Assembly (NCBI GenBank): GCA_036841525.1
Contig: DAITVZ010000021.1
Coordinates: forward strand, 1 to 62,163
Length of the DNA stretch: 62,163 bases
Origin: JAAYEA01 sp012689325
GTDB lineage: Bacteria > Chloroflexota > Anaerolineae > JAAYEA01
Direction of reading: 5' to 3'
The notes under the pieces are model-generated. The model did no database searches, was not told the DNA's origin, and worked only from the letters and a program-made list of their open reading frames with translations. Made by a program: the position numbers and the translations under genes. Shown here in pieces: positions 1 through 7,909 of this stretch (position 1 is its first letter; the number at the start of each line of letters is the position of its first letter).

Positions 1-571
1 GGATCGCGTTGATCATCTCGTTGGTAAAGGTTTCCGCGGGGATATAGAGCACATCGAGGTTCATGTGGACATAGTCGGAGCCGATGGCGTGCAAAAGGTG
101 GGTCTTGCCCAACCCTACCCCGCCATAGATGAACAGCGGGTTATAGGCTTTGCCGGGGTTCTTGGCCGCGGCATAGGCGGCGGCGTGGGCCAGCCGGTTC
201 GAATTGCCCACGACAAAGGTCTCGAACGTATAGCGGGGGTTCAGATTGGGGCACATCTGCTCGCTCCTCATCATCGATCCAGGCGTGGGGCGCTGGAGGA
301 TCTCCACGGCGTCCCGTTGGCGCTGCGGTTGGATGAGCGCGAACTTGATTTCCACGGTCTGCCCGCAGATGCGAGTGAGCGTTTCCTTGATGGTGGAGAG
401 CAGGCGGTGGCGCAGCCAGTCTTTGGCGTAGGCGTTGGGAACGCCGATCACAAAGGTGCCATCCTCGTAGGAGACCAGGGTGGTGTTCCTTAGCCACGTA
501 TCAAAGGTGGCCTTGGTCATCTGCAGTTCCAGGTCTCCCAGCGTTGCTTCCCAGGCTCTTTTGGCATCCAT
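1..571 (-). CDS. dnaA: Chromosomal replication initiator DnaA (5' part, cut by window edge)
   Basis: Binds DnaA boxes at oriC and opens the origin. The first 190 residues are visible. Domain I runs from about 1 to 75 (MDAKRAWEATLGDLELQM start) and is followed by a short linker. The AAA+ domain begins near residue 113 with NPRYTFETFVVG, and the Walker A motif GGVGLGKT is at 150-157. The ATG at 571 is preceded by GGAGAG at good spacing, which sets the start. The rest of the AAA+ domain and the DNA-binding domain lie outside the window. The frame is open throughout. Confidence 0.96.
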   Translation of the reverse strand, partial: MDAKRAWEATLGDLELQMTKATFDTWLRNTTLVSYEDGTFVIGVPNAYAKDWLRHRLLSTIKETLTRICGQTVEIKFALIQPQRQRDAVEILQRPTPGSMMRSEQMCPNLNPRYTFETFVVGNSNRLAHAAAYAAAKNPGKAYNPLFIYGGVGLGKTHLLHAIGSDYVHMNLDVLYIPAETFTNEMINAI

Positions 572-881
572 GCGATCTCTCCAGGGCAGCGGAAATAAAA
601 GCAGACAAAAAGGCCACCAAACGATGCGCAACCGAACAGGGCGTGAGAAGCGGCTGCGAACGGGCTAGCCCTGCTTTGACTCTATATGTCTCTATGCTCT
701 CTGCGAAGGGCGAGGCCAAGAAGACCTGCTTGCGGCCTCTGGGCGGACAACGGGCACTAGCGGATGTTGAGCGCGAGAACAACAGAGGCTTGGGGAATGG
801 CCTGGCAAACGCAGGGGGAGAGCTAGCTGGGCGCCTCGCTCTCGATCAGGCCATGAAATTCACCACACGGAAGCAAGATCA

Positions 882-903
882 GCCCCGATGCCACTATCGG
901 GGC
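882..903 (-). other. Hairpin in the dnaA leader
   Basis: An 8-bp perfect stem (GCCCCGAT/ATCGGGGC) with a 6-nt loop lies about 310 nt upstream of the dnaA start, just inside the predicted transcript. The bases after it on the minus strand are only mildly U-rich, so it is not a clear terminator. No role is assigned. Confidence 0.4.
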
Positions 904-948
904 GCCGACCACCGTGTCTCCCCAAGTCATTCTCACTCAACTGGCCGC

Positions 949-977
949 ATTATAACAGAGATCGATCCAAAGCACAA
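949..977 (-). promoter_or_regulatory. Predicted dnaA promoter
   Basis: On the minus strand TTGTGC, 17 nt, then a perfect TATAAT. It gives a leader of about 370 nt before dnaA. Most of 572-948 therefore appears to be untranslated leader. I see no convincing perfect DnaA box (TTATNCACA) and no gene in it. Confidence 0.6.
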
Positions 978-1048
978 GCGCGACGCTGGCGGCGTGTCTG
1001 GGCGCCGAACGGGCCTGGCTACAATTTGTGGGGGGTAAACAGGCTCGC

Positions 1049-1074
1049 TGCCCTACCGCTTGAGCTATGCCCGC
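1049..1074 (-). other. tRNA 5'-half remnant
   Basis: On the minus strand the sequence follows canonical tRNA numbering from nt 1 to 26: acceptor GCGGGCA, TA at 8-9, D-stem GCTC pairing (with G-U) to GGGC, loop AAGCGGTA, then A26. After that no anticodon stem can be paired, and no TGCCCGC acceptor 3' strand or T-arm is found in the next 100 nt. It is therefore a truncated tRNA gene, not a functional one. Confidence 0.55.
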
Positions 1075-1181
1075 CCGAGGGAGGAATCAGCGCCAATTCG
1101 GCGCAAATAGCAGCGGAAAACCCATCTGGAATTTTAAAAGAACTTATGGAAACGGTTAGCTCGTCGGCGGGCCGCCTTAGC

Positions 1182-1210
1182 TTGGGAGGTGAGGGCAATG
1201 GTGGTATAAT
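1182..1210 (+). promoter_or_regulatory. Predicted promoter of the DUF4015 lipoprotein gene
   Basis: TTGGGA, 17 nt, then a perfect TATAAT, followed by a leader of about 30 nt with GAGGGA 5 nt before the TTG start at 1247. Confidence 0.6.
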
Positions 1211-1246
1211 TCCACTCTGTCATCCATCATGCATTGAGGGACTAGA

Positions 1247-3109
1247 TTGAACTACAGACGGCTTCTCCCGCTCCTGCTGGCCTTGCTGCTGGCCTTGCTG
1301 GGCTGCTCTGATCAGGACGTCACCCCTGGATCCGATGTCACATCATCGCTGATGCCGACGGATTCTACCACGCTGACCGCGACCGCGCAAAACGCCCCGC
1401 CCACGATGGCGCCTACCCTGTCTCCCACGCAGACGCCGCTGCCCACGGCCACGCCGACGCCGTGGCTCGTGGCGGGGACCGTGCGCGATGCCGAGACGGG
1501 AAAGCCCTTGGCCGACGCCAAGCTCGTCTGGGACGCTGCGGAGGTGGAGACTGGCGCCGATGGGGCCTATGCCTTCCATCAGCCGCCGGCGGCCGCGGCG
1601 CCGCTGGTGGTGCGGCACGCCGGCTATCTCGAGGGGCGCATGGATTGGCAAGGCGAGCGGCAACTGGATATCGCGCTGGAGCCGCGCTGGCTGGTGCTCA
1701 CGGTGTTCGATCCCACCTCTTTTGAGGCGTTGCCCGAGGTGCGTGTCACCGCCAACGACGCCGAAGCGCTGACCGACGAGCGCGGCAAGGTGTTGCTGGC
1801 GCGCCTCGAGCCGGGGACGGCCATTCGCCTGGAGATGGCAGGCTACACGCCGGGAGATGTGACGTATCAGGGACAAGAGGAGATCACGTGGCCGCTGCGC
1901 CCGGTGACGTTCCATGGCCGCCTGGTGGATCGTCTGACTGAAGAGCCGGTGGCGGGGGCGCAGCTCATCTGGCGCAGCCAAGAGGGCGCGACCAGGCAGA
2001 GCGTGTCCCTCGACGATGGGAGCTATGCCATCAGCGCCGTCACCGCGCCTGCGGTGCTGTCCATCCGCGCGGCAGGCTATCTCTCGGCCACGCTCGACAT
2101 CACGACGACCGTCGCGGCTCCCATCACCACGACCCTGGAGCCCTTTGTGGTCAAGGGGGTCTATGTCCCCTATGGCGTCCTGTACCTGCCCGACCGCCTG
2201 CAGAGCATCCTCGACCTGGTGGAGGCCACCGAGCTCAACGCTATCGTCGTGGACGTCAAGAGCGATCGCGGGCGCATCGCGCACCAGAGCCAGGTGGAGA
2301 TCGCCGTCCAAGGCGAGGCCTTGCACCCCGACATGGCTGACCTCAACGAGTTGGTGCAGTATTGCCACGCCAGGGGCATCTATGCCATCGCGCGCATGGT
2401 CATCTTTAAGGACCCGGTGCTCACCGCCGTCCGCCCCGACCTGGCCATCCACCGCCAGAGCGGCGAGATGTACGTGGACCTGGAGGGGCTGACCTGGGCC
2501 AACCCCTACCTGCAAGAGGTGTACGACTATAACATCGCTCTGGCCAAAGAGATCGTCGCCATCGGCTTTGATGAGATCCAGTTCGACTATTTGCGGTTCC
2601 CTTCCGACGGCGTGACCCGCGACCTGGCCTACCCCGTGGAAAGCAACATGGCGACGCGCACGGCGGCCATCGGCGAGTTCATGTCGCAGGTCCATGACGC
2701 GCTCAAGCCGTTGGGCGTGATGATCTCGGCGGACCTCTTTGGGCTGACGCTGTGGGTTGCCGATGACCGCGACCTCGGCATCGGCCAGCGGCTCATCGAC
2801 ATCGCGCCGCACGTGGACTATATCTCGCCGATGGTCTATCCCTCGACCTTTACCAAGGGCAATCTCAACCTGGATAACCCCAGCGCGCATCCTTACGAGG
2901 TGGTCTATCGGAGCTGCGTCAAGGCCCAAGAGCGGACCAGCACCAAGATTCGCCCTTGGCTGCAGCACTATTGGGGAGACGCCGAGTATTATCTCGAGGA
3001 GAAGAGGGGCGCCGAGGAGGCCAAGGCCCACGGCTGGCTCTTTTGGAACGCGGCAGGGAAATACACCGAGCCGACCTTGTTCGATCCCGCTCCCGCCCAG
3101 GGGAACTGA
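1247..3109 (+). CDS. Exported lipoprotein with carboxypeptidase-like domains and a C-terminal DUF4015 glycosidase-like domain
   Basis: 620 residues starting at TTG (SD GAGGGA). A short Arg-rich n-region and Leu-rich core end in a lipobox (LLGC, Cys about 19), so the protein is probably lipidated and held outside the membrane. A Thr/Pro-rich linker (about 35-75) is followed by three carboxypeptidase regulatory-like beta-sandwich repeats (about 75-300; e.g. VAGTVRDAETGKPL, FHGRLVDRLTEEPV). The C-terminal part from about 300 begins GVYVPYGVLYLPDRL and carries IVVDVKSDRG and the DEIQFDYLRFPSDG signature of DUF4015 (PF13200, putative glycosyl hydrolase, TIM-barrel). Substrate unknown. It is convergent with thrC, 4 bp away. 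Confidence 0.85.
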   Translation: MNYRRLLPLLLALLLALLGCSDQDVTPGSDVTSSLMPTDSTTLTATAQNAPPTMAPTLSPTQTPLPTATPTPWLVAGTVRDAETGKPLADAKLVWDAAEVETGADGAYAFHQPPAAAAPLVVRHAGYLEGRMDWQGERQLDIALEPRWLVLTVFDPTSFEALPEVRVTANDAEALTDERGKVLLARLEPGTAIRLEMAGYTPGDVTYQGQEEITWPLRPVTFHGRLVDRLTEEPVAGAQLIWRSQEGATRQSVSLDDGSYAISAVTAPAVLSIRAAGYLSATLDITTTVAAPITTTLEPFVVKGVYVPYGVLYLPDRLQSILDLVEATELNAIVVDVKSDRGRIAHQSQVEIAVQGEALHPDMADLNELVQYCHARGIYAIARMVIFKDPVLTAVRPDLAIHRQSGEMYVDLEGLTWANPYLQEVYDYNIALAKEIVAIGFDEIQFDYLRFPSDGVTRDLAYPVESNMATRTAAIGEFMSQVHDALKPLGVMISADLFGLTLWVADDRDLGIGQRLIDIAPHVDYISPMVYPSTFTKGNLNLDNPSAHPYEVVYRSCVKAQERTSTKIRPWLQHYWGDAEYYLEEKRGAEEAKAHGWLFWNAAGKYTEPTLFDPAPAQGN

Positions 3110-3113
3110 CCCC

Positions 3114-4364
3114 TTAGGCCAGGAGGCCGTCCGGGCCCAGCGCGTCCAGGGCGGCGGGGTTGGGGTCGATGCGAGGCGGCTCAGGCGCGCTGCGGATGGC
3201 GCTATCCACGTCCTTGAGGCCGTTGCCGGTGACGAGGACCACGATGCGCTCCCCTGCCAGCTCGGCGCCGGGCTGGCGCAGCATCTTGTGCAAGCCCGCC
3301 AAGCTGGCCACGCCCGCCGGCTCGCCAAAGACGCCCTCGCGCTGCGCCAGCGAGCGCATGGCCTCCAATATTTCGGCGTCGCTGACGGTGATGAACGCGC
3401 CGCCCGTCTCCCGAACCGCGCGCAGCGCCTTGATCCCGTCCCGCGGCAAGCCCACCGAGATGCTATCGGCCAGTGTGTGCGGCTGGATGGGCGTGATCGT
3501 CTCCGTCCCGCCTTGCCACGCTCGGGCCAGCGCCGCTGACCCCTCCGCCTGAACGCCCATCAACTTGGGCAGGCGATCGATCCACCCCAGCGCCAGCAGG
3601 TCCTTCAGCCCCTTCCCCAGCCCGCCGATGATGCACCCATCGCCCACCGCCACAAAGATCCGGTCGGGAGCCTGCCAGCCCAACTGCTCGCAGATCTCGA
3701 AAGCGGCGGTCTTTTTCCCCTCGGAGAGGTAGGGGTTGAAGGCAGTGTTGCGGCTATACCAGCCATACTTGGCCGTGGCGGCCAAACAAAGGTCATAGGC
3801 CTGATCGTAGGTCCCGCGCACCAGCAGCACCCGCGCGCCAAAGACGAGGAGTTGCGCGATCTTGGGCTTGGGGGCCGACTCGGGCACAAAGATGACGGTG
3901 CGAAGGCCCACGCTGGCGGCCAGCCCGGCCAGCGACGAGGCGGCGTTCCCCGTGCTGGCGGCGGTGATGATGGCGTGGCCCAACTCGCGGGCCTTGACCA
4001 CGGCGATGGCGCTGGCGCGGTCCTTGAACGAAGCGGTGGGGTTGCGCCCGTCGTCCTTGATATAGAGGTGGGGGAGGCCCAGGGCATCGCCCAGCCGCCG
4101 CGCGTGATAGAGCGGCGTCCAGCCGATCTGCAGCGGGGGCGCCAGCGAGGCGCCGTCGATGGGCAAGAGCGGCGCATAGCGCCAGATGGAGAGGTCGGGG
4201 TTGCGCGCCAGGCTCTCGCGGCCAAACTGCCGCCGGATCGCCGCATAGTCGTAGAGCACGTCCAGGATGCCCGCGTCGCCATGGCGGGGACAAACGTAGG
4301 CCACCTCGCCGGGCGCATATTCCGCCCCGCAAAGCGTGCAGCGCAACCCCAGCACGTGGCTCAT
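3114..4364 (-). CDS. thrC: Threonine synthase
   Basis: 416 residues, normal length for the family. It converts O-phosphohomoserine to threonine using PLP. The fold-type II signature NPTASFKDRAS places the PLP-binding lysine at K114. An N-terminal zinc-ribbon-like region (C9, C12, C25, H28) is typical of the archaeal/actinobacterial/chloroflexal type. The glycine-rich phosphate loop is near VAVGDGCIIGG. It follows ybeY by 11 nt in the same direction and is the last gene of the rpsU-yqeY-pgpH-ybeY-thrC run. A related PLP enzyme such as threonine dehydratase is less likely given the N-terminal ribbon. Confidence 0.92.
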   Translation of the reverse strand: MSHVLGLRCTLCGAEYAPGEVAYVCPRHGDAGILDVLYDYAAIRRQFGRESLARNPDLSIWRYAPLLPIDGASLAPPLQIGWTPLYHARRLGDALGLPHLYIKDDGRNPTASFKDRASAIAVVKARELGHAIITAASTGNAASSLAGLAASVGLRTVIFVPESAPKPKIAQLLVFGARVLLVRGTYDQAYDLCLAATAKYGWYSRNTAFNPYLSEGKKTAAFEICEQLGWQAPDRIFVAVGDGCIIGGLGKGLKDLLALGWIDRLPKLMGVQAEGSAALARAWQGGTETITPIQPHTLADSISVGLPRDGIKALRAVRETGGAFITVSDAEILEAMRSLAQREGVFGEPAGVASLAGLHKMLRQPGAELAGERIVVLVTGNGLKDVDSAIRSAPEPPRIDPNPAALDALGPDGLLA

Positions 4365-4375
4365 CTACGCCTCTC

Positions 4376-4846
4376 TCAAGCGGATGGGCCGGGCAGGATG
4401 GACGCCAAGGCCTGGTCTTGCAGCGCCCACATCTCGCGCTGCTCTTCCTCGGTGGCGTGGTCGTAGCCCAGCAGGTGCAAGACGCCGTGGATGGTCAGGA
4501 GGCAGATCTCGCGCGACGTCGGGTGCCCGATCTGCTGGGCTTGCTCGACGCAGCGCGGATACGAGATAATGATGTCGCCGAGGTAGGTGGGCTCGCCCGG
4601 CGGGGTGAAGGCGTTCGGCCCCGCGCCGAAGGAGAGCACGTCCGTGGGACCAGCGACGCCCCGGTAGGCGCGGTTGAGCTCGGCGATCTCGTCGTTGCCC
4701 GTGATGACCAAGGCGAGTTCCACGGCCGAGTCGGGCGGGTCCTGGCGCAAGGCAGCCATGACCGCGCGATGCAACAGCGCCTCGTCGATCTGCCCCTCAT
4801 AGTCGGGACGAACCTGGATGCCGAGGAACAGCTCGGTGTCTTGCAT
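4376..4846 (-). CDS. ybeY: Endoribonuclease YbeY (16S rRNA 3' maturation)
   Basis: 156 residues. The zinc-binding signature HGVLHLLGYDH supplies H120, H124 and H130, the diagnostic UPF0054 motif, and TDVLSF precedes it as usual. YbeY acts in 16S rRNA 3' end processing and ribosome quality control. It sits 3 nt downstream of pgpH, a conserved pairing in many bacteria, although PhoH, which usually lies between or upstream, is absent here. Confidence 0.95.
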   Translation of the reverse strand: MQDTELFLGIQVRPDYEGQIDEALLHRAVMAALRQDPPDSAVELALVITGNDEIAELNRAYRGVAGPTDVLSFGAGPNAFTPPGEPTYLGDIIISYPRCVEQAQQIGHPTSREICLLTIHGVLHLLGYDHATEEEQREMWALQDQALASILPGPSA

Positions 4847-4849
4847 CGG

Positions 4850-7021
4850 TCAAGCCTGCGCCGTGCCGCTGGCTTCCGTGGCGGGGGGCTGGGCGACAAT
4901 CGGCTCGGCGACCGCGGGCTGCGGCGCGGGCGGTGCTGGGTACTGGATGCGCGGGTGGAACACGCCCTTGAGCACGCCCACAAAGGCTTCACGGATCAGG
5001 TCCAGATCGCGCAGGGTCAGGCTGCACTCGTCCAGTTCGCCGCTCAACAAGCGCGTGCTGATGAACTGGCGGATGATCTTTTCCGTTTCCGAGAGCGAGG
5101 TGGGCCGGGAAGAGCGCACGACCGCCTCCACGTCGGCGAGCATGACGATAGCCGCTTCCTTGCTCTGCGGTTTGGGGCCGGGGTAGCGGAAATCGGACTC
5201 TTTGATTACCTCGCCTGCGGCAGCCTGTTCCAGGGCCTGCTGATAGAAAAAGCTGACCAGCGTCGTGCCGTGATGTTGCACAATGATGTCTTGGACCTCC
5301 GCGGGGAGGCCCTGCTTGCGGGCCATCTGGAGGCCATCGCGGGTGTGCGAAACGATGATCTGGGCGCTGGTTCGCGGATCCAGGCGCGAGTGGATATTGT
5401 CTTCCTCGGTGGCGTTCTCGATGAAAAAGTAGGGGCGGGCGATCTTGCCGATATCGTGGTAATACGCGCCGATGCGGGCCAGGATGCTGTTCGCGCCGAT
5501 GGCCTCAGCGGCCTGCTCGGCCATGTTGGCGACGATGATGGTGTGATGGTAGGTTCCTGGCGCCTTGAGAGCCAATTGCTTCAACAGCGGCTGGGTGGGG
5601 CGGGCCAGGTCGAGAAGCTGTAGGGCGCTGGTGATGCCAAAGATGCGGCCGATCCAGGTGTACGTGGCGAAGGAGAGGCTGGCGCAAAGGCCGCCATTGA
5701 GCAGTCCCGCCGAGACCAACTGGGAGAGGGCGGCCCAGTCATAGTCCTGGCTGGTTAGGCGAAAGGCCAGCGAGATGGCGATATTGGTGATGGCGACCAA
5801 GATCCCGACGCGCACAAACGAGAATAGCCGCTCGCGGTGGTGGATGCCCAGGGCCGCCACCGTGCCGCTGACCAAGTTGAGGGTGGTCATTTCGAGCGAC
5901 AGGTCGGAGATAAAGCCCACGGCCAGGCTGAGCATGGCCGTGACCAGGATGGCCAGGGTGGTATCCTCGAGCACCAAGGTCAGGGTCATCGAGATGGCGG
6001 CCATGGGGAACAGATAGGGCAAGAGGACATGGTTGGGGATCATGGATTTGGCCAGGCCCACGCCGAAGAGCGTGATCAGGCAGACGAAGAGAAGGCGGCG
6101 CCACCGCGCCCAAAAACCAGGGCGCAGCCGCTGGATAAACGCTCCCGGGATAGCGACCAAAAAGGTGGAAAAGATCATCACCCCCACGATGCTCTGCCAC
6201 TCCCGCTCTTGGCCGATCATCTCGAGCGCGGTCAGTTCCTCGAGGTCCTCCGACGTCACAATGTCGCCGGCGCGCAAGATCGCTTGCCCTTTTTCGATGG
6301 TGCGCTTCACCGGTTGCACCTGAGCGCGCGCTTGCTCTCGCGCCGCCACGGTGGCCGCCTCGTCGTAAAAGCTGGTGGGCTTGATGAAGGCGCGGGCGAT
6401 GCCCACCACCACTTTTTCCTGCTCGGCCGGCAGGATATCCGAGATGAGGAGAGTGGAGAGGCGGGAGCGGGCCTCCAATAGCTGATTCTCTCGAATGCCC
6501 TGGAGCATGACCTCCTCGGACACCTTGAGGGTGGTCGAGATGGTCCGCTGCCAAGTCAGGTCGTCAAAGGCCATGGCGGTGCGAATGACCGACGCGGCGA
6601 CGTTCAGGTCCGGGATCTTGAGCACCGCCTCCACGCGCCCGGAGGCGGGGAGATAGGGGTCGTGGCGCACCGTGGTCATATAGTTGAACACGTCGCGCGC
6701 GTGGGCCAATTGTTGCCGGATGATCTCGGGGTCGGCGGCGGTATAGACTTCCTTGACGGCGCTGGCGGCGCGGTCTCGCTCGGCCTGGGTGGCGATCTCG
6801 CTCACATAGGTGATGCGCCGAGGGGAGAGGATATCGGTGGAGGAGGCTTCGCCGGCCTGGAAACGGTAGGTGTTGGGCTCCACGGGCCACAGGAACAGCA
6901 GCGTAAGGGCAGCGATGAGCGCAAGGGCCAGGACACAGGCCTGCACGACATAGCGCCAATAGTTAGGGGGAAGCGCTACGGTCCTTGCGCTTGGGGCTGT
7001 ATGGGATTTGCTTACCGTCAT
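4850..7021 (-). CDS. pgpH: 7TM-HD phosphohydrolase of the PgpH family (c-di-AMP phosphodiesterase type)
   Basis: 723 residues. One N-terminal membrane segment (about 28-47) is followed by an extracytoplasmic 7TMR-HDED domain (about 50-270), seven membrane segments (about 275-470) and a cytoplasmic HD domain. The HD domain carries HHTIIVANMAEQAAEA and YYHDIGK (HD pair) and ends near SFFYQQA, followed by a C-terminal Pro/Ala tail. In Firmicutes PgpH hydrolyses c-di-AMP to pApA; that substrate is inferred here from family membership. It lies between yqeY and ybeY. The SD is weak (AGGA). Confidence 0.9.
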   Translation of the reverse strand: MTVSKSHTAPSARTVALPPNYWRYVVQACVLALALIAALTLLFLWPVEPNTYRFQAGEASSTDILSPRRITYVSEIATQAERDRAASAVKEVYTAADPEIIRQQLAHARDVFNYMTTVRHDPYLPASGRVEAVLKIPDLNVAASVIRTAMAFDDLTWQRTISTTLKVSEEVMLQGIRENQLLEARSRLSTLLISDILPAEQEKVVVGIARAFIKPTSFYDEAATVAAREQARAQVQPVKRTIEKGQAILRAGDIVTSEDLEELTALEMIGQEREWQSIVGVMIFSTFLVAIPGAFIQRLRPGFWARWRRLLFVCLITLFGVGLAKSMIPNHVLLPYLFPMAAISMTLTLVLEDTTLAILVTAMLSLAVGFISDLSLEMTTLNLVSGTVAALGIHHRERLFSFVRVGILVAITNIAISLAFRLTSQDYDWAALSQLVSAGLLNGGLCASLSFATYTWIGRIFGITSALQLLDLARPTQPLLKQLALKAPGTYHHTIIVANMAEQAAEAIGANSILARIGAYYHDIGKIARPYFFIENATEEDNIHSRLDPRTSAQIIVSHTRDGLQMARKQGLPAEVQDIIVQHHGTTLVSFFYQQALEQAAAGEVIKESDFRYPGPKPQSKEAAIVMLADVEAVVRSSRPTSLSETEKIIRQFISTRLLSGELDECSLTLRDLDLIREAFVGVLKGVFHPRIQYPAPPAPQPAVAEPIVAQPPATEASGTAQA

Positions 7022-7084
7022 GACTGGGTCCTATGGTCAGAGACCTGGTCCCCCCGCCCGATGGGTGATGCAAGCCAAAAGAGG

Positions 7085-7126
7085 CGACAAGGCATAGAGA
7101 GGTGGTGTCCCCCCTATGCCTTGTCG
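7085..7126 (-). terminator. Hairpin between yqeY and pgpH, possible partial terminator
   Basis: 13-bp perfect arms (CGACAAGGCATAG/CTATGCCTTGTCG) overlap the yqeY stop codon. On the minus strand they are followed by CCTCTTTTGG. It could trim yqeY-rpsU messages or reduce expression of the downstream pgpH-ybeY-thrC genes. Confidence 0.5.
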
Positions 7127-7566
7127 TTCAGAAGCTTTTGCACGACCTGGTTCACCAGCTTGCCGTCCGCTTGGCCTTTGAGTTGCCCCATCAGGGTCCT
7201 CATCACCAGGCCCATATCCGCGGGGCCTTTGGCGCCCGCCGCGGCGATGGCCTGTTTGGCCAACGCTGCGATATCGTCTGCGGACATTTGCTGTGGCAGG
7301 TAGGCTTCCAGGATCTTGACCTGTTTTGTTTCTTGCTCTACCAGATCTTGCCGGCCACCCTGAGCGAACATGGCGATGGCCTCTTGCCGTTGCTTGACTT
7401 CCTTGCGAATGACCTCGATCACCTCGTTGTCGTCCAGCGTATGCTGCTTGGCGATCTCGGTGTTCTGGATGGCCGCGCGAACCATGCGAATAGCGTCCTT
7501 GCGCATGGCGTCGTTCTGGCGCATCGCCTGTTTGAGGTCCTCCATCAGTCGGTCGCTAAGGCTCAT
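7114..7566 (-). CDS. yqeY: GatB/YqeY domain protein
   Basis: 150 residues, usual size. It begins MSLSDRLMEDLKQAMR and has the family pattern KDAIRMVRAAIQNTEIAK. The start is set at 7566 by AGGAG 8 nt upstream; a longer TTG start at 7587 has no SD. The family resembles the tail domain of GatB and probably binds tRNA, but its cellular role is not established. It follows rpsU by 46 nt, a frequent neighbourhood. Confidence 0.92.
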   Translation of the reverse strand: MSLSDRLMEDLKQAMRQNDAMRKDAIRMVRAAIQNTEIAKQHTLDDNEVIEVIRKEVKQRQEAIAMFAQGGRQDLVEQETKQVKILEAYLPQQMSADDIAALAKQAIAAAGAKGPADMGLVMRTLMGQLKGQADGKLVNQVVQKLLNDKA

Positions 7567-7612
7567 CTGCTCACTCCTCGCCGGCAAGGCAACGCGCTAG
7601 CCAGTGATCGGC

Positions 7613-7816
7613 CTAGTAGCTGCGCTGGCTCTTGAGCGTCTGCTTGCGGCTCTTGCGTAGCTTGGCTGCCTTCTTTTTCTTGCGCAGCGCGCTGGGCTTT
7701 TCGAAAAAGCGGCGGCGGCGGCACTCGGAAAGCACCGCGTCTCCCTGCACCTTCTTATTGAAGCGACGCAGGGCGCTCTCGAAAGACTCGTTCTCCGAGA
7801 CGGTAATGGTCGTCAC
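7613..7816 (-). CDS. rpsU: 30S ribosomal protein S21
   Basis: 67 residues. The core ENESFESALRRFNKKV followed by RRRRFFEKPS and a Lys/Arg-rich tail is diagnostic of S21 (bS21). The start is chosen as the GTG at 7816 because the strong SD GGGAGG lies 6 nt before it. The ATG two codons upstream directly abuts the SD and could not be used efficiently. S21 proteins typically begin M-T-T-V/I, matching this choice. It has its own promoter and leads the rpsU-yqeY-pgpH-ybeY-thrC run. Confidence 0.93.
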   Translation of the reverse strand: MTTITVSENESFESALRRFNKKVQGDAVLSECRRRRFFEKPSALRKKKKAAKLRKSRKQTLKSQRSY

Positions 7817-7869
7817 AAGCATCCCTCCCTTCGTGCCAGCCTGATATGCGGCTGTTGATCAGCGTTCCA

Positions 7870-7897
7870 ATTCTACCACAGTCAGCCGTTCTGTCAA
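7870..7897 (-). promoter_or_regulatory. Predicted rpsU promoter
   Basis: Perfect TTGACA, 16 nt, then TAGAAT on the minus strand, giving a leader of about 45 nt before the SD of rpsU. It overlaps nothing but the gap after mtaB. Confidence 0.75.
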
Positions 7898-7909
7898 AAT
7901 CGGCCGATT

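Noticed and set aside
572..948. oriC with a DnaA-box cluster upstream of dnaA
   Set aside because: Only weak matches such as TTCACCACA at 859-867 were found; no cluster and no clear AT-rich unwinding region.
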